DNA from: HGM04593 sp045612305
Lineage (GTDB): Bacteria; Bacteroidota; Bacteroidia; Bacteroidales; Bacteroidaceae
NCBI GenBank assembly: GCA_045612305.1
Contig: JAZKYU010000025.1
Span: 6,319-70,318 of the forward strand
Length of the DNA stretch: 64,000 bases
Reading direction: 5' to 3'
Every line of letters starts with the position of its first letter. Position 1 is the first letter of the stretch. This document shows positions 16,231 to 24,595 of the stretch, piece by piece. Under the pieces are notes generated by a model. It searched no databases, had not been told where the DNA came from, and worked only from the letters and a program-made list of their open reading frames with translations. The position numbers and the translations under genes are program-made.

Positions 16231-16839
16231 ATGAAAAGTTTTAAATCTTATAGAGATGCCGGCTGGGCACAACTCGACGGTAATTGGGGGTTGTCTGTTG
16301 TTTTTACTCTTGTCTATATGCTGGTTGTTATAGCTCTTTCCGGCTTGGAAAGTTGTATATGGAAAGGCTCGATAATAACCACTATCCTTGTGATACCCTT
16401 GGCCTACTCTTATAACATAGCTTTCCTTGATAAGAAACGCACGGGTGAGGCTTTGTGCATTGAAAAACTTTTTGTAGGCTACAAGGATTTTCTGCGCATA
16501 GCAGGTACAGGCTTGCTGATGTATATTTATGTGTTTTTGTGGGCATTGCTTCTTGTGATTCCCGGCATAATAAAGCAAATATCCTATTCGCAAACATGTT
16601 ATATACTCAAGGATAACCCCGAAATATCCTTTAATGCCGCCATCGAGCGCAGTATGGCAATGATGAAGGGACATAAATGGGAATATTTCTGTCTTGTTCT
16701 TTCTTTTATTGGTTGGATTTTGCTAGAAATCATTACTCTTGGTATAGCTGCGCTTTGGGTAACTCCTTATATGAGTGCAACATTCGCCGGCTATTACGAA
16801 GACCTGAAAACAGAGTTTGAACAAATAAAAAAGCAATAG
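16231..16839 (+). CDS. DUF975 family membrane protein
   Basis: A 202-residue multi-pass protein with about four or five hydrophobic segments. Features of the family are the N-terminal FKSYRDAGWAQLDGNWG, the middle ALLLVIPGIIKQISYSQTCYILKDNP and SMAMMKGHKWEYF. Its function is not known. It is 13 bases after ilvE and 10 before trmB, so it probably belongs to that transcript. Confidence 0.85.
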   Translation: MKSFKSYRDAGWAQLDGNWGLSVVFTLVYMLVVIALSGLESCIWKGSIITTILVIPLAYSYNIAFLDKKRTGEALCIEKLFVGYKDFLRIAGTGLLMYIYVFLWALLLVIPGIIKQISYSQTCYILKDNPEISFNAAIERSMAMMKGHKWEYFCLVLSFIGWILLEIITLGIAALWVTPYMSATFAGYYEDLKTEFEQIKKQ

Positions 16840-16849
16840 CATAGACTTT

Positions 16850-17608
16850 ATGGGAAAAGGAAAGTTGAAGAAATTTGCCGATATGGCACAATACCCCAAC
16901 GTTATAGAGCATCACTTTTCTATAGGTGATGCCCGTCCTTTTGAGATGAAGGGGCGATGGGGCGAGGATTTTTTCAAGAACAACAACCCTATAGTGCTTG
17001 AGCTTGGGTGTGGCAGAGGTGAATATACTGTAGCCCTCGCCCGCAAATTCCCCGACAAAAACTTTATAGGTGTAGATATAAAAGGTGCGCGTATGTGGAC
17101 CGGTGCTACAGATGCTTTGCAGAATAATCTCACAAATGTAGGCTTCTTACGCACTACTATAGAGATTATAGATCACTTTTTTGCGGCAGGCGAGGTGAGC
17201 GAGATATGGATTACGTTCCCCGACCCCCAGATGAAAAAGTATACAAAAAGGCTTACATCATCGCTCTTTTTGCAGCGCTATGCAAAGATTCTTGCCCCCG
17301 ATGCAACGGTGCACCTGAAGACCGACAGTAATTTTATGTTCACCTACACAAAATATGTAACCGAGGTGAATAACTTGCCGGTGTGCACCTGTATAGATGA
17401 TGTATATGCACAGGAAGAGGTGGGCGACATATTATCGATACGCACATACTACGAGTCGCAGTGGCTTGAGCGTGGCCTCACCATAAAATATATCTCTTTT
17501 GGGCTCGATGGCAAGGGTGCTTTCGAGGAGCCCAACGTGGAGATAGAGCTCGACGAGTATCGCAGCTACAACCGCAGCAAGCGTAGCGGTTTGCAAACAA
17601 GTAAATAA
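16850..17608 (+). CDS. trmB: tRNA (guanine-N7)-methyltransferase
   Basis: A 252-residue SAM-dependent enzyme that makes m7G46 in tRNA. The SAM-binding motif VLELGCGRGEYTVAL, FIGVDIKGARMW and the family-specific IWITFPDPQMKKYTKRL are all present, followed by a C-terminal HLKTDSNFMF. The N-terminal ~30 residues carry a Lys-rich start typical of Bacteroidetes TrmB. Confidence 0.94.
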   Translation: MGKGKLKKFADMAQYPNVIEHHFSIGDARPFEMKGRWGEDFFKNNNPIVLELGCGRGEYTVALARKFPDKNFIGVDIKGARMWTGATDALQNNLTNVGFLRTTIEIIDHFFAAGEVSEIWITFPDPQMKKYTKRLTSSLFLQRYAKILAPDATVHLKTDSNFMFTYTKYVTEVNNLPVCTCIDDVYAQEEVGDILSIRTYYESQWLERGLTIKYISFGLDGKGAFEEPNVEIELDEYRSYNRSKRSGLQTSK

Positions 17609-17627
17609 AAACTATACATAAAATATT

Positions 17628-17930
17628 ATGCTTAAACACATTGTTATGTGGCGCTTTGTTGAGGGCGCGCAGGGAAAAAGCCGCGTGGAGCACGCGCAGT
17701 GGATGAAAGAGCACCTCGAGGCTCTCGTGGGTGTGGTGCCCGAGATACGTTCTATGGAGGTGGGCGTGAATGTGGCCCCCAGCCCTTCGGCTTACGATGC
17801 GGTGCTTATATCTACCTTCGACGATAAAGAGGCGCTCGACCGCTACAAGGTGCACCCTGCACACAAAGCTGTTGCTGCTTATTGTAAGGAGGTGCGCGAG
17901 TTGCGTGCCGATGTGGATTACGAAATATAA
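17628..17930 (+). CDS. Dabb (stress-responsive A/B barrel) domain protein
   Basis: A 100-residue single-domain protein with the family start MLKHIVMWRF and the later stretch DAVLISTFDDKEALDRY, then HPAHKAV. Such proteins form small dimeric alpha-beta barrels; function in bacteria is undefined. It sits between trmB (19 bases) and the Mrp gene (6 bases). Confidence 0.88.
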   Translation: MLKHIVMWRFVEGAQGKSRVEHAQWMKEHLEALVGVVPEIRSMEVGVNVAPSPSAYDAVLISTFDDKEALDRYKVHPAHKAVAAYCKEVRELRADVDYEI

Positions 17931-17936
17931 TAAATT

Positions 17937-19043
17937 ATGGCATTATACCCCAAACTTATACTCGACGCACTTACAAAAGTGCGCTACCCTGGCAGTGGTA
18001 AAAACCTTGTAGAGGCCGAGATGGTCGACGACAACATACGCATAGAGGGTAACAAGGTCTCTTTCTCGCTCATATTCGACAAGCCTACAGATCCTTTTAT
18101 ACGTTCTGTGGTAAAGTCGGCCGAAACGGCCATACTCACATATGTGGGCAAGGATGTGGATATTGTGGGCAACATTACAGTGGTGTCGCGTCAGGCGGCG
18201 CGCCCCGAGGTGGGCAAGTTCCTTCCCCAGGTGAAGAACGTTATAGCTGTGTCGTCGGGCAAGGGCGGTGTGGGAAAATCTACCGTGTCGGCCAACTTGG
18301 CGATAGCGCTTGCACGCTTGGGCTATAAAGTAGGTCTTCTCGATGCCGATATATTTGGCCCCTCTATACCCAAGATGTTCAGCGTGGAGGACGCCCGCCC
18401 CTACAGCGAGCACATCGATGGTCGCGACCTTATACAACCCATTGAGAAGTATGGTGTTAAGATTCTTTCTATAGGCTTTTTTGTAGACCCTGAGCAGGCT
18501 ATCTTATGGCGCGGAAGCATGGCGAGCAACGCTTTGAAACAGCTTATTGCCGACGCAAATTGGGGAGAACTCGACTATTTCCTCATCGACCTCCCTCCCG
18601 GCACGAGCGATATACACCTTACTATAGTTCAGTGCCTTGCGCTCACAGGTGCCGTGGTGGTTACAACACCGCAGGAGGTGTCGCTTGCAGCAGCTGTTAA
18701 GGGTATAAATATGTTTATAAACGAAAAGGTGGGTGTGCCCATCTTGGGCGTGGTTGAGAATATGGCGTGGTTTACACCTGCCGAGCTGCCCAATAATAAA
18801 TATTATATCTTCGGCAAGGAAGGTGGTAAACGTATGGCCGAGGCCTATAACGTGCCCCTCATAGGCCAGATACCTCTTGTTCAGAGTATCTGTGAGAGCG
18901 GCGATGCGGGTATACCCATCGCAATGCGCCAAGATACCCCCGACGGGCAAGCCTTTATGGAGGTTGCGGCTTCTTTGGTTGCAAAAACCGAAAAACGCAA
19001 TAGTGAGCTACCCGGAACAAAGATTGTGGAGACCCGCGGATAG
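17937..19043 (+). CDS. apbC: Mrp/ApbC family iron-sulfur carrier ATPase
   Basis: A 368-residue protein: an N-terminal MIP18/DUF59 domain (about 1-85), then a ParA/MinD-type ATPase with the deviant Walker A VSSGKGGVGKSTVSANLA (about 104-121) and Walker B LIDLPPGTSD. The CxxC pair that bridges an Fe-S cluster in many Mrp/Nbp35 proteins is not present; the corresponding stretch reads AWFTPAELPNNKYYIFG, and only two cysteines occur in the whole protein. It is thought to help Fe-S cluster delivery. It ends the operon before a strong terminator. Confidence 0.9.
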   Translation: MALYPKLILDALTKVRYPGSGKNLVEAEMVDDNIRIEGNKVSFSLIFDKPTDPFIRSVVKSAETAILTYVGKDVDIVGNITVVSRQAARPEVGKFLPQVKNVIAVSSGKGGVGKSTVSANLAIALARLGYKVGLLDADIFGPSIPKMFSVEDARPYSEHIDGRDLIQPIEKYGVKILSIGFFVDPEQAILWRGSMASNALKQLIADANWGELDYFLIDLPPGTSDIHLTIVQCLALTGAVVVTTPQEVSLAAAVKGINMFINEKVGVPILGVVENMAWFTPAELPNNKYYIFGKEGGKRMAEAYNVPLIGQIPLVQSICESGDAGIPIAMRQDTPDGQAFMEVAASLVAKTEKRNSELPGTKIVETRG

Positions 19044-19064
19044 TTTTTATACATATATAATAAA

Positions 19065-19110
19065 CTTAGAGCGAGCGTGTAAGAATTTACACGCTCGCTC
19101 TAAGTTTTGT
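19065..19110. terminator. Bidirectional terminator, 18-bp stem
   Basis: A perfect 18-bp stem (19065-19082 with 19087-19104) has a four-base loop and T-rich flank. It lies between the Mrp gene (plus) and the Imm17-like gene (minus). Confidence 0.85.
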
Positions 19111-19120
19111 TAAGGGTATT

Positions 19121-19339
19121 TTATAAGGCCTGTACTTTGTAATAAAAATATATTGCGGCAGTTATTAGCAGCACGCCCACCGCGCCATATATTATGCGGC
19201 CTCCTCTGCGTCCGAGGTTTTTCACGATGAAATCGGCGTTTTTTGTGGTAAAAAACCACTCCCAGTCTAATATCGAGGCGAGCAAAGCGGTGAGCCCTGC
19301 CGCAACAAATATTGTTTGTATTATGCTGTGCAGAACCAT
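19121..19339 (-). CDS. Small membrane protein, Imm17-like
   Basis: A 72-residue protein with two hydrophobic segments (about 4-23 and 47-66) and the core LDWEWFFTTKNADFIVKNLGRRGGRIIYG, which resembles the Imm17 family of small proteins common in Bacteroidetes. Imm17 was named as a predicted immunity protein from toxin loci, but here no toxin gene is adjacent. The gene follows thiL by three bases, suggesting co-transcription. Family call from memory of the motif; function open. Confidence 0.7.
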   Translation of the reverse strand: MVLHSIIQTIFVAAGLTALLASILDWEWFFTTKNADFIVKNLGRRGGRIIYGAVGVLLITAAIYFYYKVQAL

Positions 19340-19342
19340 CTC

Positions 19343-20374
19343 TTACTCCTTAACCCAGCCTTGTGCTTTGAGCTCCATCTCTACGCCGTCGCGGGTGATG
19401 AGGGCAAGTCCCATACTCTTGTCTACGATGTGGCCGATGATCTTTATATCCTTCATCGCTGCAACTTTTTCGTGGTCGGCGATGGGCACGGTGAACAACA
19501 ACTCGTAGTCCTCACCGCCGTTAAGCGCGCAGGTTATTACGTTTAAGTTCAGCTCCTCGGCCATTATGGCGGTTTGGTAGTCTATGGGTATGCGCTCCTC
19601 GTATATACGGCAACCAGTCTGGCTCTGTTTGCATATATGCATAAGTTCCGATGAGAGACCGTCGGATATATCAATCATCGAGGTGGGTTTTATGTTCTCC
19701 TCGCGCAATTTTTCTATGATGTCTTTGCGGGCTTCGGGCTTGAGCTGGCGCTCGAGTATATACTCTTTGCCGGCAAAGTCGGGCTGCATATCTTTGCCCT
19801 GTGTGGCTATCTTCTCTCGCTCCAGCAACTGCAAGCCCATATAGGCTGCGCCAAGGTTGCCGCTCACGCAGATGAGGTCGGTCTCTTTAGCTCCGTTACG
19901 TTTTACGCTTGTGCCCTTGGGGGCTGTGCCTATAACGGTGATGCTTATTGCGAGGCCTGTTACCGATGCGGTTGTGTCGCCGCCCACGATATCCACACTG
20001 TGTTGGCTGCAGGCGAGTTTAAGGCCTTCGTAAAAGTCTTCGAGGTCTTCTATACAGAACTTTTTGCTCACTGCAAGCGACACGGTTATCTGCTTGGGTG
20101 TACCGTTCATCGCATAGATGTCGGAAAAATTGGCCATGGCAGCTTTGTAGCCCAAGTGCTTGAGCGGGAAGTATGTGAGGTCGAAATTAACACCTTCCAT
20201 AAGCAGGTCGGTGCTCACAAGGACTTCGTCGTTGCTGTCGAAGTTTAGCGCGGCTGCATCGTCGCCCACCCCCAACAAACTCTCTTTGTTGCCGAGGGTG
20301 ATGCCCGATGTAAGGTGTTCTATAAGTCCGAACTCTCCGAGAGTGGAAATTTCGGTGCGTTTGCTTGTGTTCAT
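19343..20374 (-). CDS. thiL: Thiamine-monophosphate kinase
   Basis: A 343-residue enzyme that phosphorylates thiamine monophosphate to the diphosphate cofactor. The PurM-like fold motifs are present: GVGDDAAAL (41-49), VSTDLLMEGVNFDL (54-67), the second metal site VGGDTTAS, MIDISDGLSSELMHI and the C-terminal NGGEDYELLFTV. The length is normal. It is 18 bases after punA and no TPP riboswitch is visible before it. Confidence 0.94.
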   Translation of the reverse strand: MNTSKRTEISTLGEFGLIEHLTSGITLGNKESLLGVGDDAAALNFDSNDEVLVSTDLLMEGVNFDLTYFPLKHLGYKAAMANFSDIYAMNGTPKQITVSLAVSKKFCIEDLEDFYEGLKLACSQHSVDIVGGDTTASVTGLAISITVIGTAPKGTSVKRNGAKETDLICVSGNLGAAYMGLQLLEREKIATQGKDMQPDFAGKEYILERQLKPEARKDIIEKLREENIKPTSMIDISDGLSSELMHICKQSQTGCRIYEERIPIDYQTAIMAEELNLNVITCALNGGEDYELLFTVPIADHEKVAAMKDIKIIGHIVDKSMGLALITRDGVEMELKAQGWVKE

Positions 20375-20392
20375 TCTGTGTTGAGTGGTTCT

Positions 20393-21202
20393 TTATGCTC
20401 TGTTTACTATCTCGCGGAAGATGGTTGTCATGCGGGGTTGTGCGGCATCGGCTGCTTTCTGTACCTCCTCGTGGCTAACCTCCTCTACTATGCCCTCTAC
20501 GCCAAGGTCAGTGATAACCGAAATTCCAAAAACCTTGATGCCGCAGTGGCGTGCAACGATAACCTCGGGCACGGTTGACATACCAACAGCGTCGCCACCC
20601 ATGCGGTGGAACATACGGTACTCGGAAGGTGTCTCAAATGTGGGGCCCTGTGTGCCTAGGTATACGCCCTCAACAACGCGTATGCCCTTCTCGGCTGCAA
20701 TCTCTTTTGCAAGAGCTATCAGCTCGGGGTCGTATGTCTTGCTCATATCGGGGAAACGGTCGCCATAAGGGATGTTCTTGCCACGCAAGGGGTGCTCGGG
20801 GAACATATTTATGTGGTCGGTTATAATCATAAGGTCGCCGATGATGAAGTTGGGGTCCATACCGCCTGCAGCGTTAGAGACGAAGAGGGTTTTGATGCCA
20901 AGCTCGCGCATAACACGCACGGGGAAGGTAACCTCTTTCATAGAGTAGCCCTCGTAGAAGTGAAAACGGCCCTGCATAGCCATAATCTCTTTGTTGCCAA
21001 GCTTGCCGAAGATGAGCTTGCCCGAGTGTCCCTCAACGGTTGAGAGGGGGAAGTTTGGGATATCTTCGTATTTTATCTCGTACTTGTCGGTAATCTCGTT
21101 TACAAGGCTGCCGAGGCCTGTGCCCAAAATTATGGCAGTTTGGGGTGCTGTGGTCATTTTAGACTTCAAAAAATCAGCTGTTTCTTGTATTTTCTGTAAC
21201 AT
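20393..21202 (-). CDS. punA: Purine-nucleoside phosphorylase (PNP class I, trimeric)
   Basis: A 269-residue enzyme splitting inosine or guanosine with phosphate. The phosphate loop ILGTGLGSLV (25-34) and the stretches QGRFHFYEGYSMKEVTFPVRV and TLFVSNAAGGMDP are diagnostic; FETPSEYR and GMSTVPEVIVARH form the rest of the base site. It overlaps the end of lpxK by 29 bases and precedes thiL. Confidence 0.93.
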   Translation of the reverse strand: MLQKIQETADFLKSKMTTAPQTAIILGTGLGSLVNEITDKYEIKYEDIPNFPLSTVEGHSGKLIFGKLGNKEIMAMQGRFHFYEGYSMKEVTFPVRVMRELGIKTLFVSNAAGGMDPNFIIGDLMIITDHINMFPEHPLRGKNIPYGDRFPDMSKTYDPELIALAKEIAAEKGIRVVEGVYLGTQGPTFETPSEYRMFHRMGGDAVGMSTVPEVIVARHCGIKVFGISVITDLGVEGIVEEVSHEEVQKAADAAQPRMTTIFREIVNRA

Positions 21203-22247
21203 AATCTATAATTATTTGGTTAAACATTTTTTCTTCGTTGTTAAGTATCTTCACCTCTATGGGTATCGCATATATACTCTCCTTTATTATTTGTGGGAGG
21301 TTGTCTATGTCGCGCAGTCTTGTTGCGTCTTTTTCTGTTGTTAATATGGCTTTCTGCCCTGTTAGTTTTGCAAACCGTGCTGCAATATCCTCTATGTCGC
21401 CCGCGGTAAAGTTGTGGTGGTCGGCATACTGCATAAGGGTTACTGCGGAGCCGCTTTTTTCTACCTCTTTTTTAAGCGGCTCGGGCTTGGCTATACCTGT
21501 GAGCAGCAATATGTTGTCTGCGTCGAGCTTCCGGGGTGCCGTGTCGGGGAAAAGGGGGTAGGGTGTGCCATACTCTACTGTAGAGAAAAACACCGGTGTG
21601 CCGGGTTTTGTTCTCAAGCTGGTTTTGCAGTGCTCCATCTGTGCGGCGGTTATCTCTTTGTTGCACTTGGTTATTACAACGATGTCGGCACGGGCGGCTC
21701 CTTTGTCGCTTTCGCGCAGGCGGCCGAAGGGGAGCAAGGCGTCGTTCCAAATGGGGCGGTTGCTGTCGACAAGCAGTATGTAGAGCCCTGCTTTTATGTG
21801 GCGGTGCTGATAGGCGTCGTCGAGCAGCACTACCGCGGGGGCGTTTTTCTCCTTCAAGAGGTTGCTTACGCCTGCAACGCGTCGCTCACACACTGCAACA
21901 GTTATGTCGGGGAACTTTTTCTTTATCTGGAAGGGCTCGTCGCCTATAACAGGCATCGGTGTCGTGTCGTCGGCTTTTATGTATCCCTTGCTCTTGCGTC
22001 CGTAGCCACGGCTCAAGACGGCGAGGTTGTGCTCGTCTTTTAACAGCCTTATAATATATTCTGTGTGAGGGGTTTTGCCTGTCCCTCCCACGCTTATGTT
22101 ACCTATGCATATTATGGGCAGGCCGAAGGCTCTGCTTTCGAGTCTCCCGGTGTCGAACGCCTTGTTCCTCGCTGCTGTTATCCAGGCGTAAGGGTTGAGC
22201 GCGTCGGCTATTATTCTTAGCTTGCTCTTTTTCTGCTGCATATACAC
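21174..22247 (-). CDS. lpxK: Tetraacyldisaccharide 4'-kinase
   Basis: A 357-residue inner-membrane-associated kinase that adds the 4' phosphate to the lipid A precursor. The Walker A region reads GNISVGGTGKTPHTEYI (about 48-64), with VLSRGYGRKSKG and LLDDAYQHRHI, all typical. Start at 22247 or two codons later at 22241; both give a short lead before QQKKSKL. The 3' end overlaps punA by 29 bases. A -7-like TAAATTTG is present on the minus strand at 22262-22269. This shows that the organism makes lipid A. Confidence 0.92.
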   Translation of the reverse strand: MYMQQKKSKLRIIADALNPYAWITAARNKAFDTGRLESRAFGLPIICIGNISVGGTGKTPHTEYIIRLLKDEHNLAVLSRGYGRKSKGYIKADDTTPMPVIGDEPFQIKKKFPDITVAVCERRVAGVSNLLKEKNAPAVVLLDDAYQHRHIKAGLYILLVDSNRPIWNDALLPFGRLRESDKGAARADIVVITKCNKEITAAQMEHCKTSLRTKPGTPVFFSTVEYGTPYPLFPDTAPRKLDADNILLLTGIAKPEPLKKEVEKSGSAVTLMQYADHHNFTAGDIEDIAARFAKLTGQKAILTTEKDATRLRDIDNLPQIIKESIYAIPIEVKILNNEEKMFNQIIIDYVTENTRNS

Positions 22248-22495
22248 ATAATTGTTTAATGCAAATTTAATGAATAATTTAATAGCTCGAATAATTTAAG
22301 TGCATTTTATCCGTTTATAAATATAGAAAATTGTTAAAAAGGTGTGTCTCACCCGCTTTTTTACCTTTTTAGGCGTAAGTTTTTTTTATAAATGTTTATG
22401 TATTTGAAAAAAAAAATTACTTTTGCCGTGAGATAGAGTGCGGGTTTTAAAAAGATTTTGTATCTTGCGCTACTTTTTATACCCTTCGTGTCTTT
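22248..22495. other. AT-rich intergenic region with no gene seen
   Basis: The region between lpxK and the tRNA has no plausible ORF. It is A+T rich, carries the lpxK -7 candidate at 22262-22269 and a TATCTTGC word at 22461-22468 that may be the tRNA promoter. Confidence 0.5.
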
Positions 22496-22583
22496 GGAAA
22501 GGTGCTCGAGTGGTTGAAGAGGCACGCCTGGAAAGCGTGTATACGTCAAAAACGTATCGGGGGTTCGAATCCCCCTCTTTCCG
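22496..22583 (+). tRNA. tRNA-Ser (GGA anticodon)
   Basis: An 88-base class II tRNA. The acceptor stem GGAAAGG pairs with TCTTTCC (one G-U pair); the anticodon loop reads CTGGAAA, giving anticodon GGA (serine UCC/UCU). A long variable arm (TATACGTCAAAAACGTA) and the T-loop GGTTCGAAT are present, and the discriminator is G. The 3' CCA is not encoded. Confidence 0.95.
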
Positions 22584-22635
22584 CAAGTTTGAGATAATAT
22601 TAACTTAAAATATCAATTTTTAAAAATTACACACA

Positions 22636-23463
22636 ATGAAAAAGCTTTTTGCAATTGTTGCAATGTTGGGTATGTTTACATTTGGTACCCAAATGGTTTA
22701 TGCACAGGACGAAGTTGCTCCTATTTCTACAGAGGTAAGTGATTCTACTGCTACAGATTCTACAGCCGTTGCCGATGAGGCTCCCGTTGCTGACGAGGCT
22801 CCCGTAGTTGTTGAAGAGGCCGAGCAAGAGGGTTTCCACAAAATCCTTAAGACAAAGTTCATCGAGGGTGATGCTGCGTTTATGTCATTGGTTGCCATCG
22901 CTATGGTTATCGGTTTGGCATTCTGTATCGAGCGTATCATCTACTTGAGCCTTGCACAGGTTAACACAAAGAAACTTATGGAGGCTATTGCAGCAGCTCT
23001 TGAGGCTAAAGACGTAGAGAAAGCAAAGGATATCTGCCGCAACACAGCAGGTCCCGTAGCTGCTATCTGCTATCAGGGTTTGATGCGTATCGACGAGGGT
23101 CTCGACACTGTTGAGCGTTCTGTAGTTTCTTACGGTAGCGTTCAGAGCGGTCTTCTCGAGAAGGGTTGCTCTTGGATTACTCTTCTTATCGCGATGGCTC
23201 CTTCTCTCGGATTCTTGGGTACTGTGATCGGTATGGTTATGGCGTTCGACGAAATCCAGCGTGCAGGTGATATCTCTCCGACTATCGTTGCCGGTGGTAT
23301 GAAAGTGGCCTTGATTACAACTATCTACGGTATCATTGTAGCTCTTATCCTTCAGATTTTCTACAACTACATCCTTGGTAAGATCGAGGCTATCACAGCC
23401 GATATGGAGGATTCTTCAATCGTTCTCCTCGACCTTCTCACAAAGTACAACCTTAAGAAGTAA
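22636..23463 (+). CDS. exbB: MotA/TolQ/ExbB proton channel family protein
   Basis: A 275-residue inner-membrane subunit of an energy transducer. It begins with a signal-like segment ending VYAQ (about 1-24) and an acidic Ala/Val/Asp-rich spacer (25-70), a layout usual in Bacteroidetes ExbB. Three transmembrane segments follow, with the conserved LEKGCSWITLLIAMAPSLGFLGTVIGM and FDEIQ. With ExbD it uses the proton gradient to power TonB-dependent outer-membrane import or similar work. It leads a four-gene operon; no tonB is present. Confidence 0.92.
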   Translation: MKKLFAIVAMLGMFTFGTQMVYAQDEVAPISTEVSDSTATDSTAVADEAPVADEAPVVVEEAEQEGFHKILKTKFIEGDAAFMSLVAIAMVIGLAFCIERIIYLSLAQVNTKKLMEAIAAALEAKDVEKAKDICRNTAGPVAAICYQGLMRIDEGLDTVERSVVSYGSVQSGLLEKGCSWITLLIAMAPSLGFLGTVIGMVMAFDEIQRAGDISPTIVAGGMKVALITTIYGIIVALILQIFYNYILGKIEAITADMEDSSIVLLDLLTKYNLKK

Positions 23464-23491
23464 TTTTAACAGCTCTAAATATAAATAAATT

Positions 23492-23986
23492 ATGAAAGCT
23501 GAAATGTTTAGTAAAATATCATCATACATCTTCCTCGCCCTGATGGTAATAACAGGCGTTGTGCTTGTTCTGTTCTACGGCGTGGGTTACGACAACCAGT
23601 CGGCTGTTACCGGTGGTGCTTATGTTACCGACCCTCAGTATACCGACTTGTTGATGTACTGGATGTATGCTTTGATGGCAATCACCATCATATGTGTGGT
23701 GGTGTTTGGCCTGATGCAGTTCGGTGCCAACATGATTGCTAACCCCAAAGGTGCTTTTAAGAGCCTTGGTGCTTTATTAGCGTTGGTTGCTTTGTTTGTT
23801 GTAGCTTATTTGTTCTCTTCAAGCGAGCCTATCCTTATCAACGGAACAGTGTTTGAGGATGCAGCAATATTGCTTATAACAGACGTTTGCCTCTATGTAA
23901 TCTATACTTTGTTGGCCGTTTCGCTTGTAGCAGCAATATTCAGCCTTTTGGGCGTGTTTAACATGTTTAATAAAGTAAAAGCATAA
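23492..23986 (+). CDS. Membrane protein encoded between exbB and exbD
   Basis: A 164-residue protein with about four hydrophobic segments (near 10-30, 50-76, 92-107 and 124-153). I do not know a named family, although a protein of this kind is often found at this place in Bacteroidales exbB-exbD operons. Conservation of position suggests an accessory subunit of the ExbB/ExbD complex; this is inference. It lies 28 bases after exbB and five before the first exbD. Confidence 0.75.
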   Translation: MKAEMFSKISSYIFLALMVITGVVLVLFYGVGYDNQSAVTGGAYVTDPQYTDLLMYWMYALMAITIICVVVFGLMQFGANMIANPKGAFKSLGALLALVALFVVAYLFSSSEPILINGTVFEDAAILLITDVCLYVIYTLLAVSLVAAIFSLLGVFNMFNKVKA

Positions 23987-23991
23987 AACAA

Positions 23992-24588
23992 ATGGGTAAA
24001 AGAAAAGTTCCGGGAATTAACGCCTCTTCAACGGCCGACATCTCGTTCATCTTGCTCATCTTCTTCTTGGTAACCACTTCAATGGATACCGACCGCGGTT
24101 TGCAGGTGCGTTTGCCCCAGCCTCCCGACGAAACACAGTTGCAGGATCCTCCCAAGATTCGTAAACGTAACAGCCTTATTGTTAATGTGAATATGAACAA
24201 CGAGATTCTTGTAACACAGGGAGAGAAGGCTCCTTACGTTATTGCCGTAACTGAGTTGCGCGCTTTGGCGAAAGAGTTTATAGCCAACCCCGACAACCGT
24301 CCCGACTATCCCGAGAAGCATTCGGAGAAGCTGCCCGATCCCTTCGGCGTGCAGATGGTTACCAACAAGCACGTAATCTCTTTGCAGACCGACCGTGCAA
24401 CAAACTACGACACCTACTTCCAGGTGGAGAACGAGTTGTATGGTGCCTACAACGAGCTTCGTGACGAGTTGGCAAGAAAGACTTTCGGACGTCCGTTTGC
24501 AGAGTGCAACGAAGACCAGCAGTTTGCTTGTCGTATGTACTACAAAACTATGATATCGGAGGCTGAGCCCCGTACATATAATAAATAA
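23992..24588 (+). CDS. exbD: ExbD/TolR family protein (first copy)
   Basis: A 198-residue protein with a short cytoplasmic N-terminus (GKRKVPGINASSTADISF), one transmembrane segment (about 17-33) bearing the conserved Asp (TADISFILLIFFLVTTSM) that carries protons, and a periplasmic domain longer than in E. coli ExbD. It pairs with the ExbB above. The second exbD follows after seven bases, so two different ExbD subunits are made from the operon. Confidence 0.9.
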   Translation: MGKRKVPGINASSTADISFILLIFFLVTTSMDTDRGLQVRLPQPPDETQLQDPPKIRKRNSLIVNVNMNNEILVTQGEKAPYVIAVTELRALAKEFIANPDNRPDYPEKHSEKLPDPFGVQMVTNKHVISLQTDRATNYDTYFQVENELYGAYNELRDELARKTFGRPFAECNEDQQFACRMYYKTMISEAEPRTYNK

Positions 24589-24595
24589 TGTTATT

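Noticed and set aside
20375..20392. TPP riboswitch before thiL
   Set aside because: Only 18 bases lie between punA and thiL, and no TPP-type conserved words are seen.
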